DNA of 9,678 nucleotides from SG8-4 sp964562575 (GTDB lineage: Bacteria; Planctomycetota; Phycisphaerae; Sedimentisphaerales; Anaerobacaceae), in the NCBI GenBank assembly GCA_964562575.1, contig CAZLTY010000181.1, positions 1-9,678 of the forward strand, given 5' to 3'. A model generated the notes under the pieces. That model was not told the DNA's origin, did no database searches, and saw nothing but the letters and a program-made list of their open reading frames with translations. Shown piece after piece: positions 1-6,387 of this stretch. A program made the position numbers and the translations under genes. Every line of letters starts with the position of its first letter. The stretch's first letter is position 1.

Positions 1-459
1 CGCGAAGACGTTGCGGAGGAACTTATGCAGGATCTATTTATAAAACTAAAGAATTCTAAAAGCACCGCGAAGATCGCCAACCTTGGGGCCTACGCCCGCC
101 GGGCGGCGATAAACCTCGCCTTCGACTGGCGCCGCACGCGCAGGCGAAAGGTTGTGAGACTGAGCCAGATCACAGAGCCGATCGCCGACAGCGCCTCGCC
201 TCTGGGCACACTGATAAATTCGGAACGAATGCAGGAAACACTCAACGCGATAGGCCGGTTGAAGAAGGCCTCACGCGAAGTTCTCGTAATGCGATATATC
301 CAACAGGAATCTTACGACGATATCGCCCGGCAAATGGGCAAGACGTCCCACCAGGTCCGGGCAATCTGCTCGCGGAGCATAGGCCGCCTGCGGGACATGC
401 TCGGGGCCAATCATCAGCAATCGGCCACAAAGGAGATAAAGAATGTCCACAATAGATGA
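1..459 (+). CDS. ECF-type RNA polymerase sigma factor, 5' end missing
   Basis: The reading frame is open from the first base (R-E-D-V-A-E-E-L-M-Q-D-L-F-I-K-L), so the start lies upstream of the window and the methionine at base 25 is internal. The 152 visible residues begin in the end of sigma region 2: the acidic DVAEEL..LFIKL helix is followed by an AYARRAAINLAFDWRR stretch, the usual place of -10 recognition and melting. A linker leads to region 4 (about residues 73-137), with the typical L-x-x-x-x-R-E-V-L-x-x-R-Y start and the helix-turn-helix SYDDIARQMGKTSHQVRAI that reads the -35 element. The family directs core RNA polymerase to a small regulon and is usually held by a partner protein. 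Here the next gene starts inside this one (17-nt overlap), so the two are probably translationally coupled. The family call is firm; the subgroup and target promoter cannot be named. Confidence 0.9.
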   Translation, partial: REDVAEELMQDLFIKLKNSKSTAKIANLGAYARRAAINLAFDWRRTRRRKVVRLSQITEPIADSASPLGTLINSERMQETLNAIGRLKKASREVLVMRYIQQESYDDIARQMGKTSHQVRAICSRSIGRLRDMLGANHQQSATKEIKNVHNR

Positions 460-1075
460 AAACCAAATTCGTGACCGTCTTGAGGCTCTCTCGCAGGCGG
501 CGCCCTCTCAAGAGGCAGCCGACCGTGCGATGCAAAAGGTCCGTGATGCTCTGACAACTGACGAGACCGGCAGGGCCGGGCAGGCCCCGCCATCGTTTTG
601 GTCGATAGTGAAGCTCACTGCCGCTGCGGTGCTGATGATCGGCCTGGGATATCTCGGCGGTCACCTCTCGGCGCCTGAGCCGCTCGATCCCGAGCAACTC
701 CGAGCGGACATCGAAAGCTCGCTGAGGGCATCGCTGGAACCTGCCATCCGGCAGGACCTGCTCAAAGAGATGGATAGCCGCTGGGACTCGGCGTTCGCCG
801 CTAAAAGCGTCGAGCTTAAAGACGAGTTTCAGGAGCAGATTCGCCGCCACCTTATGGAGTTCGCGGCCCAGACTCTGGCGTATGCAAACAATCAGATCAA
901 CCAGCGCCTGGATGAGTTCGCCCGGCAGGTATACGCCGCGCGAGTCCAGGATCGCAAGAGAGTCGCCGAGGCTTTGCAGTACCTGGAATCGAACAGACTG
1001 TTGGACAGACGCCAACTGGGCGGCGGATTGGTGACACTGGCTTCTCGAACGAACGAGTTGTCGAGCCCACAATAG
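443..1075 (+). CDS. Single-pass membrane protein, putative sigma-factor partner
   Basis: This encodes 210 residues. The start is set by an AGGAG at 431-435, seven nt upstream of ATG 443, inside the end of the sigma gene. Residues 1-50 are hydrophilic and probably cytoplasmic. Residues about 53-75 (from FWSIVKLTAAAVLMIGLGYL) form one membrane segment. Residues 80-185 are rich in charged residues and Gln, with long helical, probably coiled-coil character, and should lie outside the membrane. Position and topology fit an anti-sigma factor or sensor controlling the upstream sigma factor. The short cytoplasmic part has no Cys and no HxxxCxxC zinc motif, so it is not a standard ZAS-type anti-sigma factor. 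I recognise no named family. The regulatory role is inferred from gene order, overlap and topology; a structural membrane anchor for the downstream secreted proteins is the alternative. Confidence 0.75.
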   Translation: MSTIDENQIRDRLEALSQAAPSQEAADRAMQKVRDALTTDETGRAGQAPPSFWSIVKLTAAAVLMIGLGYLGGHLSAPEPLDPEQLRADIESSLRASLEPAIRQDLLKEMDSRWDSAFAAKSVELKDEFQEQIRRHLMEFAAQTLAYANNQINQRLDEFARQVYAARVQDRKRVAEALQYLESNRLLDRRQLGGGLVTLASRTNELSSPQ

Positions 1076-1082
1076 AATCAGA

Positions 1083-1106
1083 CCGGTTGCGCTGCGCTCA
1101 ATCCGG
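1083..1106 (+). repeat. Imperfect hairpin and flanking 7-bp direct repeat
   Basis: In the 89-nt gap before the next gene, CCGGTTG (1083-1089) can pair with CAATCCGG (1099-1106) with one bulged T, around a GC-rich 9-nt loop. CCGGTTG recurs directly at 1107-1113. There is no T-run, so it is unlikely to be a terminator. It could be an RNA processing or stability element, or chance in GC-rich DNA. Confidence 0.3.
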
Positions 1107-1164
1107 CCGGTTGATGTGCAACGTGGCTGAAAACATAGCCAGAAAATATGGAAAGGAACATGAA

Positions 1165-2484
1165 ATGAAATTCTTAGACAAAATGACTCTTGCCCTCGTC
1201 ATTCTCAGTCTGACAACCGCAGGCCCTGCTATGGCCCAGTTCGTCACGGGGCCCGTCACCTGGACGATTTCCGGCAACACTGGAGTCGGCGGTGTGGTGA
1301 TCAAAGGTCTTGCTGGGGATCCTGTCTCAGACGAGAACGGCTACTACAGCGTCGAGGTGCCCTACGCGTGGAGCGGCACTGTTACGCCGACAAAGGAAGG
1401 TTACTTCTTCGAGCCGCCCAGCCTCACCTACTCGAATGTCGAGGCAGATCAAACCAATCAGAACTACTCGGCCAAATCCAGATCCTCAGACGCGCCAAAC
1501 TCAGATCCGTATGGGAGCGTCGAACGTTCTCGATCGAGGAGCAGCAGACGAGGCTCTGCCCCGGGTATGGACATGATGTACGGCTCCAGAGCAGCAAGCA
1601 GCTCGGGATACAAACCGACAATTCGCTCGGCCGGGCGCAAGGCACTTGTAATCCCCGCCGGCGAGGTCAAGACCGAAGAGCTTGCCGAAACAGTCGAAGA
1701 TATGCGCGTCATGTCACATATTCTCGATGAGAGATTCAAGGAGACTCGTCGAATCCAGGGAATGTTCACCGATTTCGGCGCCTTCTTCGGGCAAGACAGC
1801 CGAAACACCGAAGCGACGTATCTCCAGGGCTTCGGCTTGCTCTTCTTGATGGAGGTGAATTTTGCATTCTCGCCGGCGCCGAGGCCGCAGGCAAAGGATC
1901 CAACGGAGACTGCCGAGGCCGGCGACTCGACCTGGCAGAAGGCAAAACAGCAAGTGCTCTCTCCGGGAGCCTCGCCGGGCATGGACCGGGAGGATTCAGC
2001 ACGCGACCACGATAACCAGATGGTCGAGGAGCTGAAGAAAGAACTCATCGAGGCACTCAAGCATGCCAGCAACATTCGGAACATCGATCCTGATGAATGG
2101 GTAATTCTCACGGTAATAGGAAGCCAGCGACAGTTCGGCATGGGTTTCGGCGGCCCACTTCCGATGGGCGGAGGGATGTCGGGATTTAGAAGCTCGTCTC
2201 GCTCAGGCGGTTCATCAGGCGTCATGATGGGAGGCATGGGCGGTTACGGTGGCGCCGCCGGTGGTTTCGGAGGTGGCAACGCGGGAGGTTTTGGCGGTGC
2301 CAGTTACGGTGGCATGATGATGGGCGGAGGCATGGTGGGAGGCATGGGCGGTTTCAGCACAACGGCCTCATCTCCGTCCACAGTCCTGACGATCCGCGCC
2401 AAGAAGACCAACGTCGACGACTTCGCAAAGGGAGAGTTGGATTTCGAGCAATTCCTGAAAGAAGTGAAGATATTGATGTACTGA
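1165..2484 (+). CDS. Secreted protein with beta domain, Arg/Ser segment and Gly/Met-rich tail
   Basis: I start this at ATG 1165, preceded by AAGGA (1153-1157). From there the protein (439 aa) begins with a clear signal peptide (K2, hydrophobic LALVILSLTTAG, AMA before Q25). A longer in-frame start at 1087 would bury the signal. Residues about 30-103 form a beta-type domain (ISGNTG.GGVVIKGL, DENGYYSVEVPYAWSGTVTP, YSNVEADQTNQNYSA) of a kind repeated in planctomycete exoproteins and resembling carboxypeptidase-regulatory/Ig-like folds. An Arg/Ser-rich stretch (about 105-131) and a mixed segment (150-240) with helical content follow. After an acidic helix (about 280-310), EWVILTVIG comes before a Gly/Met/Phe-rich low-complexity run (324-397). 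The C-terminus (404-439) is folded-looking again. It lies in line with the sigma gene and 21 nt before the next gene. Function is unknown; surface, matrix or envelope-sensing roles are possible. Confidence 0.8.
   Translation: MKFLDKMTLALVILSLTTAGPAMAQFVTGPVTWTISGNTGVGGVVIKGLAGDPVSDENGYYSVEVPYAWSGTVTPTKEGYFFEPPSLTYSNVEADQTNQNYSAKSRSSDAPNSDPYGSVERSRSRSSRRGSAPGMDMMYGSRAASSSGYKPTIRSAGRKALVIPAGEVKTEELAETVEDMRVMSHILDERFKETRRIQGMFTDFGAFFGQDSRNTEATYLQGFGLLFLMEVNFAFSPAPRPQAKDPTETAEAGDSTWQKAKQQVLSPGASPGMDREDSARDHDNQMVEELKKELIEALKHASNIRNIDPDEWVILTVIGSQRQFGMGFGGPLPMGGGMSGFRSSSRSGGSSGVMMGGMGGYGGAAGGFGGGNAGGFGGASYGGMMMGGGMVGGMGGFSTTASSPSTVLTIRAKKTNVDDFAKGELDFEQFLKEVKILMY
2228..2353 (+). repeat. Gly/Met-rich coding repeats with an 18-bp exact direct repeat
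   Basis: The sequence TGGGAGGCATGGGCGGTT occurs at 2228-2245 and again at 2336-2353, in the same frame, encoding copies of G-G-M-G-G. Between them lie further GGC/GGT and ATGATG runs. This is the DNA basis of the Gly/Met-rich tail and a plausible site of slippage or recombination between copies. Confidence 0.7.
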
Positions 2485-2505
2485 TTCGAGTGAAGGGATC
2501 CAAAG

Positions 2506-3204
2506 ATGGCAAGACACAAACTTATATTGGCCTTTGTAGCCTGTGGCAGCATAGGCATGCTCGTCGGCCGGACGCTTTCACAGACACGAGGAGGTTTTGG
2601 AACCAGGGGAGGAATTGGTCGGCCACCCATCGGCTCAAGAGGTTCCGGCGGAGTTTCAAGATCGAGAAGCAGCAAGGTAACCGAGCAGAGTAGGGAAGCG
2701 TCTCTGAGAGGCGCTGTCGGAGCAAGTGAACAGCAATGGGCGGCAATCGAGCCAAGGCTGGAAAGGGTAAGGCGATTGCAGCGACAGGCCAGCATCAGTA
2801 TCGCCACCAGCGGCGGTGGTGGCGGCGGCTCGCAGAGCCGCGGAGGCAGCCGTTCCGGCCCTGGAGTCAGGGGCGGGGCGGGAGGCTCCGGTTTTTCCGG
2901 GCCAATAGGCACAGGACCGGCCACCGAGACGAAGCGACAGAACAACAGTTGGATGCGATGGCAATGGTACAGGTCCTGGGGCTCAGAGCCGGCGCAGAGA
3001 GACGATGAGAAACTGTGCGAATCTCTGTTCAACCTGCTGAAAAGCAGAAATGCCGGGCCGGAGGCAATCCGAGAGAAAATGGCAGCGTTGGCAAAAGCAC
3101 GAGAACGAAGAAAACAAGAACTCACAGAGGCCCGTGAGGAACTTCGGGAGTTGATTACGCTCGACCAGGAAGCGAGATTGCTAGCTCTGGGTTGGTTGGA
3201 TTGA
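2506..3204 (+). CDS. Exported helical protein, Gly/Arg-rich, paralog A
   Basis: The 232-residue product starts at ATG 2506 after AAGGGA (2493-2498), 21 nt past the previous stop. Residues 1-26 are a signal peptide (basic MARHK, hydrophobic LILAFVACGSIGMLVG, cut probably near LSQ-T). A Gly/Arg/Ser-rich segment (28-57) follows. A first helix has SLRGAVGASEQQWAAIEPRL (66-85) and LERVRRLQRQ. A Gly/Ser linker (102-138) comes next, then a Trp-rich patch (W149, W152, W154, W158) and a long charged helix (166-232) ending LDQEARLLALGWLD. The layout, with a pattern like LxxxQEARL, recalls exported helical proteins of the Spy/CpxP type and similar uncharacterised planctomycete/verrucomicrobial proteins. 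It shares the same skeleton with the next gene. A periplasmic location is inferred from the signal peptide. No enzyme motif is visible. Confidence 0.75.
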   Translation: MARHKLILAFVACGSIGMLVGRTLSQTRGGFGTRGGIGRPPIGSRGSGGVSRSRSSKVTEQSREASLRGAVGASEQQWAAIEPRLERVRRLQRQASISIATSGGGGGGSQSRGGSRSGPGVRGGAGGSGFSGPIGTGPATETKRQNNSWMRWQWYRSWGSEPAQRDDEKLCESLFNLLKSRNAGPEAIREKMAALAKARERRKQELTEAREELRELITLDQEARLLALGWLD

Positions 3205-3235
3205 ACTGAACCTGCTTGTCTGAGAGGCGATAAAA

Positions 3236-3910
3236 ATGACTAGAGAAAGAATGATTCTTGTGGCGATGATCCTCCTGGCGGCGCGGTTCTCCGGGCCGTC
3301 GCTCTCACAAACGCAGAGAACCGGATCGCGTTCCAGTTCAGAAGAAGTACATAGACGTCACTTGGAGTGGGCCACCAAGCGCAGGGAGAAGTCCAAACAG
3401 ATGCGCGAGCAGGCAATGGCCGAAGCGATGAGGCAATCCAGGCAGCAAGCCAGAGAGCAGTCACTCAGGGAAGCGCTGAAAGCCACGGATGCACAATGGC
3501 CAGTCATCCGGTCCAAATTGATGAAGGTCGATGACCTCCAGGAAGAGGTAAAGGTCGCCGTCGGAATAAAGGATGCCCGGGTGGTTACTGCCACCGAGAC
3601 GTTGCGAGCAGACAGAGCGGGATCAAGCACTCCGGTCACTACTACCACCCGCAGCTATGAAGACTGGCGATACACCAAATCCTGGGAGCAGGAAACCGAA
3701 CTGACAAGAGGGCAGAAGGCCTGTGACGAGCTTGTTGCGCTTTTGCGGGCCGGTGATGCGACAGACAAACAGAAGGCCGAGAAGATGAACGCCCTGCGCC
3801 GGGCCAGGCGGCAGGCAACAGAGGAACTTGCCGCAGCTCAGCAGGAGTTGCGCAAGGTATTGAGCCTGCGCCAGCAGGCGAGACTGGTTATGACGGGCCT
3901 GCTCAACTGA
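3236..3910 (+). CDS. Exported helical protein, paralog B
   Basis: This encodes 224 residues from ATG 3236, with GAGAGG (3222-3227) as ribosome site, 31 nt after the previous stop. The signal peptide spans about 1-25 (MTRERMILVAMILLAARF, cut probably near LSQ). Residues 36-75 are a very charged Arg/Gln/Glu helix. SLREALKATDAQWPVIRSKL (76-95) aligns directly with the SLRGAVGASEQQW segment of the upstream gene. The linker (110-140) is Thr/Ser-rich rather than Gly-rich. The aromatic patch is W144, Y146 and W150. The last helix (155-224) ends LRQQARLVMTGLLN, again matching paralog A. The pair probably arose by tandem duplication and then diverged in the linker. The likely location is the periplasm, with Spy/CpxP-like helical packing as the nearest known idea; function is not established. 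It is the last gene of the likely sigma operon. Confidence 0.75.
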   Translation: MTRERMILVAMILLAARFSGPSLSQTQRTGSRSSSEEVHRRHLEWATKRREKSKQMREQAMAEAMRQSRQQAREQSLREALKATDAQWPVIRSKLMKVDDLQEEVKVAVGIKDARVVTATETLRADRAGSSTPVTTTTRSYEDWRYTKSWEQETELTRGQKACDELVALLRAGDATDKQKAEKMNALRRARRQATEELAAAQQELRKVLSLRQQARLVMTGLLN

Positions 3911-4015
3911 TTCGCGGGTATTGCCCATCCCCATCCCGATCAACGGAATCCAAATGAGGCTGCCACCTGATTTCAAGGGTATGACGTGCGGTCTCGGGAT
4001 TCACGGATCACTACC

Positions 4016-4037
4016 GGCCGGATCGGTTAGCCCGGCC
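4016..4037 (+). terminator. Possible weak terminator after the sigma operon
   Basis: GGCCGG (4016-4021) pairs perfectly with CCGGCC (4032-4037) around a 10-nt loop, followed by CTTCTTGT, which is only partly T-rich. It lies about 105 nt after the last operon gene and before the permease promoter. The stem is short and the tail poor, so it is tentative. The rest of 3911-4077 shows no convincing gene. Confidence 0.25.
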
Positions 4038-4077
4038 CTTCTTGTGCCCACGACAGCCCTCCGCCTGAAGTTAAACA

Positions 4078-4106
4078 TTGAGACAAGGATCAAAATCCGA
4101 TAACAT
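4078..4106 (+). promoter_or_regulatory. Likely housekeeping promoter of the permease gene
   Basis: TTGAGA (4078-4083) and TAACAT (4101-4106) are separated by exactly 17 nt, which fits a sigma-70 type -35/-10 pair. Transcription would begin near 4113, giving a leader of about 24 nt. An imperfect dyad (ATAAC 4100-4104 with GTTAT 4116-4120, flanked by CCGA and TCGG) overlaps the -10 and the start point and could be an operator. Confidence 0.45.
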
Positions 4107-4136
4107 ATTCTTTCGGTTATTCTCGGAAGGCGCGGG

Positions 4137-6011
4137 TTGGCCCGACTGAAGAAACAACTCGGTTTACTCGATGTATTTGCCGTGGCAGCCGGGGCTATGG
4201 TAAGTTCGGGCATATTTGTCCTGCCCGCCATCGCCTACGCAAAAGCGGGGCCGGCGGTAATATTGTCCTATTTTATCGCGTCGATCTTGATAATTCCCAG
4301 CGTTCTGAGCAAGGCCGAATTAACCACGGCGATGCCCCGAGCGGGCGGAACATATTTCTTTATTGAGCGCAGCCTGGGCCCCGTCTTCGGATTGTTCAGC
4401 GGGTTTGCGGGCTGGTTTTCCCTGGCCTTGAAGAGTGCCTTTGCCATCGTCGGAATGGCGGTGCTCATCGAAGTCGTGCTGCAGCAGGTTTTCGACGCGC
4501 GTATGAATCCATGGCATCTCAAAGCGGCGGGTGTAGTATGCTGTGTCGCCTTTACCGGACTGAACATCATCAGCGTCAAACATACGGGCAGATTTCAGGC
4601 CTTGCTCGTAGGAATTTTGTTGGCCGTGCTGGCGCTCTTCGTAATCTCCGGCGCCGGACACGTCGAGGCTGTTCGATACAAGGGATTTCTCGACAAGGGA
4701 TGGTTGACTGTGTTCGCAACCGCCGGGCTGGTCTTCGTCAGCTTCGGCGGACTGACCAAAGTCGCCAGCATCGCCGAGGAGGTTAAGAACCCCGCGAGGA
4801 ATCTGCCCCTGGGGATGATCCTGGCCTGGTCTGTTGTTGGGCTGTTTTACATCGGCGTGCTTGTAGTCGCGGTCGGCCTTGTGGACGGCGATGAGCTGGC
4901 TCACAGCATGATGCCGATATCGACGGCGGCGGGCAAGTTCGCCGGATCAGCCGGCTTCGTGCTGCTCAGTATCGCTGCGGTGGCCGCCTTCATCACCACA
5001 GCAAACGGCGGCATACTCGCCGCGTCCCGCTCGCCCATGGCGATGAGCCGGGACCGATTGTTGCCGGCGGCTCTCGCACACGTGAACAAGCGGTTCAAGA
5101 CACCTCATGTCAGTGTCCTGCTTACGGGCGGTTGCATGATAGCGGCAATCATCTTTCTTGATATCGAAGCGCTAGTGAAAACCGCCTCGACCTTAAAGAT
5201 AATTCTGTTCATTCTCACCAATGTCAGCGTGATCATAATGCGCGAGAGCAGAATACAAAGCTACAGACCTAAGTTCAAATCACCGTTGTATCCCTATGTT
5301 CACGTCTTTGCTATCGTCGCCTACGGCGCTCTGATCATAGATATGGGATGGATACCGCTGTTGACTACCGCCGGCTTTGTCGGCTTGAGCGCCGTCTGGT
5401 TTTGGCTCTATGTCTACAAGCGGGTCGGCAGGGCTTCGGCGGTTCTACACATCGTCGAACGCGTCACCGCAAGGGAACTCAAGACGGTGACTCTCGAGAA
5501 TGAGCTTCGGGACATCCTGCTGGAACGCGATGACGTCATCGAGGACAGATTCGACAAGCTGATAAGAAAATGCCGGATTCTGGACGTCGAAGGCCGGGCA
5601 AGCGCCGACAATATCTTCCGGGAAGTCTCAACAATTCTGGCCGAGAGACTCACAAGCGACCAGCACATACTTTTTGAGAAATTCCTCCATCGTGAAACCG
5701 AGGGCGGCACGGTGGTCCAGCCGGGGTTTGCCATACCGCACATCGTGGTCGGTGGCCAAGACAAGTTCGATATCTTGCTTGTCCGTGCCCGCGAAGGGAT
5801 CGACTTCAGAGGCGCTTCTGATCCGGTCAAGATAATGTTTGTTTTGGCCGGCAGCAAAGACGAGAGAAACTATCACCTGAGAGCCTTGATGGCGATCGCT
5901 CAGGTTGCTCAGGAGAAAGATTTCGAGCAGCGCTGGCTGGCCGCCCGAGACATCGAGGCGATAAGGAATCTCATCCTGCTCTCAACGCGCAAGAGAGACG
6001 CCAATTCCTGA
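4137..6011 (+). CDS. APC-family amino-acid permease fused to a PTS EIIA domain
   Basis: The product is 624 residues with a TTG start, chosen because GGAAGG (4125-4130) sits six nt upstream and the first residues lead straight into membrane helix 1; the next in-frame Met (residue 21) would cut that helix. Residues 8-430 are a multi-helix permease of the amino acid-polyamine-organocation superfamily: the unwound helix-1 motif GAMVSSGIFVLP (19-30), PRAGGTYFFIE (67-77) and a helix-6/loop segment FGGLTKVASIAEEVKNPARN (203-222). Residues about 452-615 are a PTS EIIA type 2 (fructose/mannitol) domain with GFAIPH, placing the phospho-acceptor at His535, and a second conserved His580. The first part would carry amino acids or amines across the inner membrane. 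The EIIA part suggests control by phosphorylation rather than sugar uptake, as no EIIB or EIIC is nearby. The substrate cannot be named. Confidence 0.88.
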   Translation: MARLKKQLGLLDVFAVAAGAMVSSGIFVLPAIAYAKAGPAVILSYFIASILIIPSVLSKAELTTAMPRAGGTYFFIERSLGPVFGLFSGFAGWFSLALKSAFAIVGMAVLIEVVLQQVFDARMNPWHLKAAGVVCCVAFTGLNIISVKHTGRFQALLVGILLAVLALFVISGAGHVEAVRYKGFLDKGWLTVFATAGLVFVSFGGLTKVASIAEEVKNPARNLPLGMILAWSVVGLFYIGVLVVAVGLVDGDELAHSMMPISTAAGKFAGSAGFVLLSIAAVAAFITTANGGILAASRSPMAMSRDRLLPAALAHVNKRFKTPHVSVLLTGGCMIAAIIFLDIEALVKTASTLKIILFILTNVSVIIMRESRIQSYRPKFKSPLYPYVHVFAIVAYGALIIDMGWIPLLTTAGFVGLSAVWFWLYVYKRVGRASAVLHIVERVTARELKTVTLENELRDILLERDDVIEDRFDKLIRKCRILDVEGRASADNIFREVSTILAERLTSDQHILFEKFLHRETEGGTVVQPGFAIPHIVVGGQDKFDILLVRAREGIDFRGASDPVKIMFVLAGSKDERNYHLRALMAIAQVAQEKDFEQRWLAARDIEAIRNLILLSTRKRDANS

Positions 6012-6387
6012 CAAGTCCTGCAAAAAGGGCCCAAAACATGCCGCCACAGCGCAGAAACCGCGGTCGCGTCAATTCCGATATAGCCTTCAAGACGGTGGGC
6101 GAAAAAGCCGAAAGATAATCTGATGAGTGCCCGCAAGAGCTTGAAGAGAGACTTCTCTTTGCTCCGGTGGCGCGGTATTCCGGTAAAAACGCGATTTCAG
6201 CCCAAAATTCGGCGAGAAAGTGAAGAAAAACGTTACGCCGGCGCGGTGGGCTGGCACTTTTGTACGTGTCTTTTAGGAGTTCGGAGTTCGTTGGTGCATT
6301 TTTGGTTCCGGAAACGACTTTAATACAGCGTTCGAGGGGGCCGGCACGAAATGGCAAACAGGAAATTTTTTGGTGAGGACTGGTATT
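6012..6387 (+). other. 376-nt intergenic region, no supported gene
   Basis: No convincing gene lies here; a 66-codon frame at 6123-6323 has unremarkable composition and no ribosome site. Visible small features are a tandem duplication GGAGTTC GGAGTTC (6276-6289) and the palindrome TTCCGGAA (6306-6313), eight nt before TAATAC (6321-6326), which could be a -10 element without a good -35. These may form the control region of the following secreted-protein gene. No T-tailed hairpin ends the permease transcript. Confidence 0.4.

Noticed and set aside
242..1072. Minus-strand open frame of 276 codons opposite the sigma and membrane-protein genes
   Set aside because: The product is rich in Arg, Leu and Ser without motifs; the opposite strand carries clear sigma region 4 and a membrane segment.
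1087..1164. Longer start for the secreted Gly/Met protein at base 1087
   Set aside because: It would put 26 hydrophilic residues before a clean signal peptide; ATG 1165 has the Shine-Dalgarno site.
2304..3125. Minus-strand open frame of 273 codons opposite the Gly-rich tail and paralog A
   Set aside because: Its Pro-rich runs are simply the antisense of Gly codons; no ribosome site or known domain.
6123..6323. 66-codon + strand frame in the intergenic region
   Set aside because: No Shine-Dalgarno sequence, no recognisable domain, and composition like random translation.
6342..6356. Sigma-54-like site CGGCACGAAATGGCA before the secreted-protein gene
   Set aside because: The GG and GC elements are one base too close for a sigma-54 promoter, and the -24 and -12 boxes match only partly.
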